A DNA stretch of 64,000 nt from Actinoplanes campanulatus (GTDB lineage Bacteria; Actinomycetota; Actinomycetes; Mycobacteriales; Micromonosporaceae): assembly GCF_014647795.1 (NCBI RefSeq), contig NZ_BMPW01000010.1, positions 62,001-126,000 of the forward strand. The letters are read 5' to 3'. Under the pieces are notes generated by a model. That model did no database searches. It was not told the origin of the DNA and saw only the letters and a list, made by a program, of their open reading frames with translations. Both the position numbers and the translations under genes were made by a program. How positions within the stretch are numbered: the first letter of the stretch is position 1; each line of letters starts with the position of its first letter. Positions 57,794 to 64,000 of this stretch are shown here, one piece after another.

Positions 57794-58532
57794 CTACTTG
57801 ACCTTGACGCCGTCGACGGCCGTCGCGGCGTTGCGGCTGGTGTTGCCGGCGTAGACGACCTGCCACACGCCGCTCTTGGTGGCGGTGAACTTCTTGCTGT
57901 AGACGCCCTTGCCGTTGGTGGTGGCGGTGCCCTTGTAGGTGAAGGTGGTGGCACCGGCCGGCTTGAAGTAGACCTTGACCTTGGCGCCGCCGAGCACCTT
58001 GCCGTTGACCTTGAGGACACCCTTGGCGGTCAGCTTCTTGCCCCTTGACGACCGGCTCGGGAGCGGCGTTCAGGGTCAGCTTGGAGGGCCGCTTCAGGTA
58101 GATCTTCTTGCTCACGACGTTGGTGAGCTCGGGCTCGCTGCCCGCCTTCATCTGGGCGCCGTAGACGTTCACGGTGTAGCGGCCGGCCGTGTCCTTGCCG
58201 CACATCTTGAACGTGCCCTTGTAGGTGGCCGTCGAGCCGACCTGGGCGAACTGGCCACCGTTGACCGTCTTGCCGCTCGGGGCCTCGATGTCGGCGCCCA
58301 CACCGGCGATCTCGTAGCCGGCGGTCGGGATCGGCGCGCTGGTGACGGCGGTGATGGTGAAATTCTGGCAGCCGGCGCCGGAGCCCAGCACGAAGACGCT
58401 CTTGCTGATCGAGACCGACTTGACGGTGATGTCGAGGGTGGCGGCCTGCGCGGGCGACGCGACGGCCAGCAGACCGGCGGTGGGAACGGCGGCCAGCAGG
58501 GCGGCGAAGACGCGGGAGCGTACGGAGGTCAT
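57794..58532 (-). pseudogene. Secreted Ig-like protein gene, interrupted by a frameshift
   Basis: The first frame starts at ATG 58532: a signal peptide ending ASPAQAA, then a beta domain with Cys at GAGCQNFTI and FKMCGKD, and PEPVVKG. It then leaves the family pattern; the other frame continues LGGAKVKVYFKPAGATTFTYKG and ends RNAATAVDGVKVK, a second bacterial Ig-like repeat. The joint lies at a four-C run on the plus strand (58041-58044): one C too many, so reading AAGGGCAAG would restore the frame. A sequencing error or a recent indel is likely. Function unknown. Confidence 0.65.
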
Positions 58533-58683
58533 GGTTGTCCCTGGGGTTCGGAGGGGCCGTTCAGGGGGATGATCACTGCGGTTCAGAACGCTACCGTATC
58601 GACGCAACCCGCTTCCACAGGACATGCAAAAATTCCGATCCCTTGCGCGCCTGGCCGCGACCTGAGCATCGGCCTGCCGAAGG

Positions 58684-60114
58684 TCAGGAGATGTGGCCCT
58701 GCTCCCGGGCCCACTTGAAGAGCTCCGCCTCGGCTTCGTCCCGGTCGAGCGGCCCGTGGTCGAGACGGAGCTCCTTCAGGAAGCGCCACGCCTGACCGAC
58801 GATCGGGCCCGGCGGCACTCCGAGCAGCTCCATGATCGCGTTGCCGTCCAGGTCGGGGCGGACCTTGGCGAGGTCCTCCTCGGCCGCGATCCGGTCGATC
58901 CGCACCTCCAGCGCGTCGTAGTCCGCGGCCAGCTGGGCGGCCTTGCGCCGGTTGCGGGTGGTGACGTCGGAGCGGGTCAGCTTGTGCAGCCGGGACAGCA
59001 GCGGGCCGGCGTCGGTCACATACCGCCGGACGGCCGAGTCGGTCCACTCGCCCCGCCCGTACCCGTAGAAACGAAGGTGAAGGGCGACCAGCCCGACCAC
59101 CTCGCCGGTCACGTCCTTGGGGTATTTCAGGGCTTTCATCCGCTGTTTGGTGAGCCGCGCGCCGACCACCTCGTGGTGGTGGAAGCTGACCCGGCCGTCC
59201 CGCCCGACCGCCTTGGTGGCGGGCTTGCCGATGTCGTGCATGAGCGAGGCCATCCGGAGCACGAAGTCCGGGCCCTCGTCACCCTCGAGCCGCATCGCGT
59301 TGCTCACCACGATCAGCGTGTGCTCGTAGACGTCCTTGTGCTGGGCGTGCTCGTCGATCTCCAGCTTCAGGCCGGAGATCTCGGGCAGGAAGCGGTCGGC
59401 CAGCCCGGTGTCGACGAGCAGCCGCAGCCCGGCGATCGGGTCGACGCTGGACATCAGCTTGGTGAACTCGTCCCGGATCCGTTCCGCGGTGATCCGGTCG
59501 AGATCAGCGGCCATGTCCGACATGGCGGTCACCACCGCCGGGTCCACCGTGAACCGCAGCTTCGCCGCGAACCGCGCCGCCCGCAGCATCCGAAGTGGAT
59601 CGTCGCCGAACGAGATCTGCGGCGCCGCCGGCGTACGGATCACCCGCGCCGCGAGGTCCCGCAGGCCGCCGAACGGGTCGGTGAACTCGTGTCCCGGCAC
59701 CGAGACGGCCATCGCGTTGATCGTGAAGTCACGCCGCGACAGGTCGTCCAGCAGCGACGTCCCGTAGGACACCACCGGATTGCGCGTCACCCCGTCATAG
59801 GCCTCGGCCCGGAACGTGGTGATCTCGATCCGCAGCCCGTTCTTCTGGATGCCGATCGTGCCGAACTCGCGCCCGGTCTCCCAGATCGCGTCGGCCCACC
59901 CGTTCACCACGGTGAGGGTCTGCTCGGGGTGGGCGTCGGTGCAGAAATCGAGGTCGTCGCCGAGGCTGCCGAGCAGCGCGTCGCGGACCGAACCGCCGAC
60001 CAGATGCAGCTCGTGACCTGCGGCGGCGAACCGCCGGCCGAGCTCGTCGGCGACGGGGGACACGCGGAGCAGCTCGGCTACCGCTTTCTGCTGGGCGGAA
60101 TTCAGAACAGACAT
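58684..60114 (-). CDS. pcnA: CCA-adding tRNA nucleotidyltransferase
   Basis: A class II CCA-adding/poly(A) polymerase-type enzyme. The 476 residues show the nucleotidyltransferase core VGGSVRDALLG, LDFCTDAHP (metal DxD), RRDFTINAMAV, DPLRMLRAARFAAKL, and a C-terminal HD domain (ASLMHDIGKPATK). ATG 60114. It is divergent from the unknown gene at 60172. In Mycobacterium the homologue (Rv3907c) is near murJ, as here. Confidence 0.94.
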   Translation of the reverse strand: MSVLNSAQQKAVAELLRVSPVADELGRRFAAAGHELHLVGGSVRDALLGSLGDDLDFCTDAHPEQTLTVVNGWADAIWETGREFGTIGIQKNGLRIEITTFRAEAYDGVTRNPVVSYGTSLLDDLSRRDFTINAMAVSVPGHEFTDPFGGLRDLAARVIRTPAAPQISFGDDPLRMLRAARFAAKLRFTVDPAVVTAMSDMAADLDRITAERIRDEFTKLMSSVDPIAGLRLLVDTGLADRFLPEISGLKLEIDEHAQHKDVYEHTLIVVSNAMRLEGDEGPDFVLRMASLMHDIGKPATKAVGRDGRVSFHHHEVVGARLTKQRMKALKYPKDVTGEVVGLVALHLRFYGYGRGEWTDSAVRRYVTDAGPLLSRLHKLTRSDVTTRNRRKAAQLAADYDALEVRIDRIAAEEDLAKVRPDLDGNAIMELLGVPPGPIVGQAWRFLKELRLDHGPLDRDEAEAELFKWAREQGHIS

Positions 60115-60171
60115 GGGGTTACCAGGGTATCGGCCGTGGCAGCTGAGGGTGTCGCCGGGCAGGATGACAGG

Positions 60172-61065
60172 ATGCCCGTTTCCGAGGCGCTGCGACGCCT
60201 GGCCGAGACCCCTGCCTTCTGGACGGGTGAGCCGTTCGACACCGAGGGTCTGCCCGCCGAGGTGCACCTCTCGTTTCCGGTGGTGGGCGGCTACGCGCTG
60301 GTGCTCGACATCGAGCTGCCCTCCGGGGACCGCGCTCTCGGGCTGCGCCGGCCGTCGGCCAGCGAACCGGTGCAACTGGGCTGGGCGCCGCCGTCGGGGC
60401 CGTACCCGGCGGCTCTGCGCTGGTGGGAGCTGGAGCGCTTCGCCCGGTTGATCGCACTGTCCGACCCGCTGCTGCCGCATCCCGGTCTGGTGGTGGCGTT
60501 GCTGTCGCCGTTCGCGCCGGCCGCCGCCGACGACGATCCGGCGGAGATCGCTGCGGTGCGCGAGGCCGCGTACCGGTCGCTGCGCCGGGAGATCCCCTTC
60601 GACGAGCAGCTGGCGGCCCTGGCGAGCGGTCCGGAGCAGGCCCCGCTGCCGCTCTTCACGAGCGAGCGCTGGTGGCCGGCGCCGCAGGTTTCGTCGCCGC
60701 AGGTTCTGGACGAGGCCGCGATCGCGTCCCTGAGCACCCCGGCCCAGGCGCGGCTCCAGGTCCGTGCCGGGCATCGCTTTCCGCACGAGGACCTTTCCGA
60801 TCTGGTACGCCACGCGAGCGCTCTGCTGACCGAGATGCCAAATCATGACTGGTACGCCGCGACGCGCTCGCTGGCCGGGCGGATCGTCGGCTCGGGCGAC
60901 CTGACGGCGGTGCCGGCCCTGCTCGGCGCGCTGACCGGGGCGGGCTGCGACCACCCGACCGTGCTCGATGCGCTCAGTGAGCCTCTCGTTCCGCTGGAGG
61001 CATGCTGGGTGGTGGAGACCCTGGCCGGGGCCGAGCCCGGCACCCTCCTCCGTCACCACGTGTGA
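60172..61065 (+). CDS. Conserved hypothetical protein upstream of murJ
   Basis: A 297-residue, mainly helical protein that I do not recognise. Trp/Leu-rich blocks ALRRLAETPAFWTGEPF, LRWWELERFARLIALSDP and HDWYAATRSLAGRIVG, plus RREIPFDEQLAAL, suggest a soluble partner. No Cys-pair, signal or membrane helix. Start ATG 60172. It replaces the Nudix gene found between pcnA and murJ in mycobacteria. It lies 49 bases before murJ on the same strand and may be in one operon with it. Confidence 0.55.
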   Translation: MPVSEALRRLAETPAFWTGEPFDTEGLPAEVHLSFPVVGGYALVLDIELPSGDRALGLRRPSASEPVQLGWAPPSGPYPAALRWWELERFARLIALSDPLLPHPGLVVALLSPFAPAAADDDPAEIAAVREAAYRSLRREIPFDEQLAALASGPEQAPLPLFTSERWWPAPQVSSPQVLDEAAIASLSTPAQARLQVRAGHRFPHEDLSDLVRHASALLTEMPNHDWYAATRSLAGRIVGSGDLTAVPALLGALTGAGCDHPTVLDALSEPLVPLEACWVVETLAGAEPGTLLRHHV

Positions 61066-61114
61066 TGTCTGCCTTTATGGTGGCTCCATCATCGGTAGGG
61101 CTCGGGAGGCTCGG

Positions 61115-62851
61115 GTGAACGGCGGCCTGTACCGCAGCACGCATGCGACACCGGACGGGCGACCGTCGGCGCAGGAGGGCGTCACCGTGGTCTCGGTGGA
61201 CGCCCCGGCTTCGGAGCCGCAGCGGCAGTCCGCGCCCGAGGGTGGAAGCACCGCCGGTCAGAGCGCGATCATGGCGATCGGCAGCCTGGTGAGCCGGGTG
61301 ATCGGGTTCGTCCGCAACGCGCTGATCGGCATGGTTCTCGGCCAGGCGGTCGGTAACGCCTACACCGGCGCCCAGTTCCTGCCCGGTCAGATCTACGAGC
61401 TGCTGCTCGGCGGCATCCTCTCCAGCGTGTTGATCCCGCTGCTGGTGCGGCGGCGCAAGGCCGAACCGGACGGCGGCCAGGAGTTCACCCAGCGGCTGCT
61501 GTCCTTCGCGGTGGTCATGCTCGGGATCGCAACCGTCCTGGTGGTGCTCGCGGCGCCACTGATCACAGCGATCCAGACGAGCGGCGACAACACCGACCAG
61601 GCCTTCCGTGAGCTGGTCACGAACTTCTCTTACCTGATCCTGCCGATCATCTTCTTCACCGGCCTGTCGGCGCTGATCGGCGCCGTGTTGAACGTACGCG
61701 GTCATTTCGCAGCCCCGATGTGGGCACCGATCCTCAACAACATCGTGGTGATCGCGGTGTGTGGGGTGTTCCTGCTGGCCTTCGGGACGGACAAGGAACT
61801 GACCGCGGAGAACATCAGCACGGCCGAACTGGTTCTGATCGGAGCCGGCACCCTGCTCGGCATGGTCGTGCAGGCGGTCGGCCTGCTGCCGGCCCTGCGC
61901 AAGGTCGGTTTCCGCTGGAAGTGGCGCTGGGCGCCGCGCGAGCTCGGGCTGCGCGAGATCGGCCACCTGGCCGGCTGGATGCTCTGCTACGTCGCCGCCA
62001 ACCAGATCGCGGTCTTCGCGCTGGTCCGGGCCCTGAACAGCGCCGGCGGCGAGGACAACCCCGGCGCCCTGGCGTTCAACAACGTCTTCCTGCTGATGAT
62101 GATGGCGCACGGGATCATCGGCGTCTCGGTGATCACCGCCCTGCTGCCGAAAATGAGCGCGGCCGCCGCCGAGGGCCGGCTCAACGAGGTCGTCGACGAC
62201 CTGAGCCGCGGCATCAGGCTGGTGTCCGCGGCCCTGGCCCCGATCGTGGTGGCCTACGCCGTGCTGAGCGGGCCGATTGCCGTCTTCCTCTTTCAGGGCG
62301 GGCGCATCACCAACGCGGACGCGCTGGACATGGGCACGGTTCTGACCGTCGCGGCGTTCGCCGTGCTGCCGCTGTCGATCAGCTTCCTCTGCACCAACGT
62401 CTTCTACGCGCTGCAGGGCAACAAGACCGCCGCGCTGATCAACCTGCCGGTGGTCGCGGCCCGGATCACCGGGTATTTCGTGCTCGCGGCGATCCTCGAC
62501 GCGTCCTTGACCGCGGCCGGGATGACCGCCGCCAACGGCATCTCCTACCTGCTGTCCGCCCTGATCTCGCTGGCCGTCCTGCGGCGCCGGATCGGTCGGC
62601 TGAACCTGGGCTCGGTGCTCGTAGCCCTGCTCAAGGTCGCGGTGGCCGCCGGTGTGGCGGCCGGGCTGGCGCTGTTCGTGGTGCAGCTGCTGCCCGGCTC
62701 GGGCGAGCCGGACGGCCGGGTCGAGGCGATCGTGCAGATCGCCGTCGGCGGTGCGGTGATCCTGATCGCCTACCTGGGCACGGCTCTGCTGCTGCGTGTT
62801 CACGAGGTGAGCCAGGTGGTCGGGATGGTTCGCCGGAAGATCGGTCGCTGA
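61115..62851 (+). CDS. murJ: Lipid II flippase MurJ
   Basis: The MOP-family transporter that moves lipid II across the membrane for peptidoglycan synthesis. The 578 residues begin with a disordered cytosolic end (about 1-50), then GSLVSRVIGFVRNALIG, GGILSSVLIPLLV, ALIGAVLNVRGHF, PILNNIVVIAVC and later GITFLCTNVF-like SFLCTNVFYALQG, with about 14 membrane helices. GTG 61115 follows GGGAGGC. Unlike Mtb Rv3910, the pseudokinase is not fused but is encoded next. Confidence 0.93.
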   Translation: MNGGLYRSTHATPDGRPSAQEGVTVVSVDAPASEPQRQSAPEGGSTAGQSAIMAIGSLVSRVIGFVRNALIGMVLGQAVGNAYTGAQFLPGQIYELLLGGILSSVLIPLLVRRRKAEPDGGQEFTQRLLSFAVVMLGIATVLVVLAAPLITAIQTSGDNTDQAFRELVTNFSYLILPIIFFTGLSALIGAVLNVRGHFAAPMWAPILNNIVVIAVCGVFLLAFGTDKELTAENISTAELVLIGAGTLLGMVVQAVGLLPALRKVGFRWKWRWAPRELGLREIGHLAGWMLCYVAANQIAVFALVRALNSAGGEDNPGALAFNNVFLLMMMAHGIIGVSVITALLPKMSAAAAEGRLNEVVDDLSRGIRLVSAALAPIVVAYAVLSGPIAVFLFQGGRITNADALDMGTVLTVAAFAVLPLSISFLCTNVFYALQGNKTAALINLPVVAARITGYFVLAAILDASLTAAGMTAANGISYLLSALISLAVLRRRIGRLNLGSVLVALLKVAVAAGVAAGLALFVVQLLPGSGEPDGRVEAIVQIAVGGAVILIAYLGTALLLRVHEVSQVVGMVRRKIGR

Positions 62852-63078
62852 TCCCCCGATAAACGTCCTGAACAGGTGATTCTCGACTGATCAGGCACTG
62901 AATCAGCCGATTCGTGTCGCCTGGCGCCGATGCCGCGCCGGGGGGACGACCTGCCAGACCATGGCCGAGTACGGGTATGGTCGGTGTCGGCATGTGCGCC
63001 GGATCCTCGTGTCGTTCAGTGCCCGAGCCTGTAGCACCCGAGAAGCACACCGAGGAATGCACCACCGAGGGAGGACTG
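62852..63078. other. Intergenic region between murJ and the pseudokinase gene
   Basis: A 227-bp gap. GGCGC/GCGCC around 62923-62940 makes a short stem that may end murJ transcription, and CTGAT...ATCAG lies before it. GAGGGAGGAC at 63067 is the ribosome site of the next gene. No ORF supported. Confidence 0.4.
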
Positions 63079-64000
63079 GTGACCCAGGTCGGCGAAGGCC
63101 ACGAGACCGCGGCCGACGGAGCCGGGCCGGTCATGACCTTCGGTGCCCCCGCCGTCGGTGAGATCCTGGCCGAGCGCTACCAGCTGGAACAGCACGTCAA
63201 CAACGACAGTGCGGGCCGGCAGGTCTGGCGCGGCATCGACGTCATCCTGCGCCGGGCGGTCGCCGTCGTGCTCCGGCATCCGGGCGGTGATTCCGCCACC
63301 GAGATGCTCCAGGCCGCCGTCGCGGCGAGCCGGGTGATCCACCCCAACCTGGTCGGCGTCTATGACGCGATCGACGAGCAGCAGCGGGCCTATGTGGTCC
63401 GGGAGTGGGTGGACGGCGAGTCGCTGCGCGATCTGATCGGCGCCGAGGGCCCCCTGGACCCGGCCCGGGCGATCGCCATCGCACACTCGGTGGCCGACGC
63501 GCTCACCGCGGTGCACGCCACCGGCATGGTGCACGGCAATGTGCATCCCGGCAGCACCCTGATCGCTGACGACGGCCGTGTCGTGCTGGCCGACGCGCGG
63601 GCCGACGCGGCCGACAGCGCCGAGGCGGACGTCCGCGCGGTCGGCGGCATTCTGTATTTCGCTCTCACCGGTCACTGGCCGCACGCCGAGGTGGGCCAGT
63701 CCGGCCTTCCGGATGCGAATCGCGACAGTTCCGGCAACCCGGCGGCTCCACGTCAGATCCGGGCCGGTGTCCCGGCGTACCTCGACGATCTGACCATGGA
63801 CCTACTGGACCGTCGCGTCGCCGCCCCGGCGTCCGACGCGCTCACCGCGGAGCTCGGCCGGCTGGACGCCGCCTCCGAGGACGACGAGTTCGAGGACGTC
63901 GGTCCCCTGCGCTTCGTGCAGGGCGGCAGTTCGGGCTCCAGCGAGCCGGTCCGCAGCGCGCCGAAGATCCTGCTCGGGGTCGGTGCCCTGGTGGTCATCG
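63079..64000 (+). CDS. Pseudokinase of the MurJ-associated type (cut by window edge)
   Basis: From GTG 63079 behind GAGGGAGGAC, 307 codons remain open to the edge. Residues about 28-255 form a protein kinase fold (ERYQLEQHV, HPNLVGVYDAIDE, YVVREWVDGESLRDLI, TGHWPHAEVG), but the catalytic residues are lost: the VAVK Lys is Val (AVAVVLRH), HRD is HGN (VHGNVHPG), and DFG is ADA. After an acidic linker a hydrophobic stretch (ILLGVGALVVI) begins at the end. By analogy with the Rv3910 C terminus it should bind a forkhead-associated protein to control MurJ. The missing C terminus prevents a full call. Confidence 0.85.
   Translation, partial: MTQVGEGHETAADGAGPVMTFGAPAVGEILAERYQLEQHVNNDSAGRQVWRGIDVILRRAVAVVLRHPGGDSATEMLQAAVAASRVIHPNLVGVYDAIDEQQRAYVVREWVDGESLRDLIGAEGPLDPARAIAIAHSVADALTAVHATGMVHGNVHPGSTLIADDGRVVLADARADAADSAEADVRAVGGILYFALTGHWPHAEVGQSGLPDANRDSSGNPAAPRQIRAGVPAYLDDLTMDLLDRRVAAPASDALTAELGRLDAASEDDEFEDVGPLRFVQGGSSGSSEPVRSAPKILLGVGALVVI

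Noticed and set aside
58041-58044. Programmed ribosomal frameshift
   Set aside because: A four-base run lacking a typical slippery heptamer and a stimulatory structure is better explained by an indel.
1-64000. tRNA genes, expected near serS or the ribosomal genes
   Set aside because: No TTCRA-loop with a matching acceptor stem was seen on either strand; a dedicated scan would be decisive.

Overview
The window is high-GC, gene-dense actinobacterial chromosome. It has many GTG/TTG starts, a bacterial proteasome activator, Tat export, a GT87/GT-C rich envelope gene set and the block ino1-padR-ponA-...-rpsF-ssb-rpsR-rplI-dnaB. From memory, that block and its junction to pcnA/murJ match the oriC-proximal region of Streptomyces and, in two separate pieces, of Mycobacterium. 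A member of the Micromonosporaceae such as Actinoplanes is the most likely source. The origin is probably a short way beyond the right edge (inference). I saw no tRNA, rRNA, insertion sequence, phage gene or CRISPR array.

Left part (1-11.5 kb): the start of an arginine deiminase gene, small sensory or unknown genes (inactive-looking NERD, PAS, ACT, lipoprotein), pheA, a minimal zincin, an OsmC protein, serS, tandem HAD phosphatases, the proteasome activator gene bpa behind a dimethylargininase-type gene with a divergent Lrp regulator, and a YbjN-type chaperone whose C terminus ends in a proteasome-docking-like HbYX tripeptide.

Middle (11.5-33 kb): most of molybdenum cofactor synthesis in three clusters: mobA with a DUF6457 gene beside divergent fdhD; moaA-moaD; and moaC-mog-moeA-moaE with coupled 4-bp overlaps. 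Between them lie PhoD, DUF4192, GNAT, a fructosamine kinase-like gene, a membrane metallophosphoesterase with tandem repeats, and a fusion of an Endonuclease Q-type PHP nuclease with a UvrD/PcrA helicase. A prepilin peptidase, an LppU-like protein, an AAA ATPase, DoxX and a GT87 protein follow. No molybdoenzyme lies in the window.

Right part (33-64 kb): a membrane GGDEF-EAL protein, a GT87 protein, a zinc-ribbon protein, a nucleotidyltransferase, a YbaB protein, then dnaB, a phased array of DnaA-box-like sites and a very large Trp-rich disordered membrane protein. Next come rplI-rpsR-ssb-rpsF with an S6:S18 leader, nfo, two GT-C proteins (one frameshifted), ponA, a DUF5318 gene, padR with its operator, ino1, ogt, a frameshifted secreted protein, pcnA, murJ and a pseudokinase that is cut by the window edge. 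Most genes on the right serve replication, translation or cell-wall growth. Several strong intrinsic terminators separate the units. Two single-base frameshifts, both in GC-rich or homopolymer tracts, may be sequencing errors.
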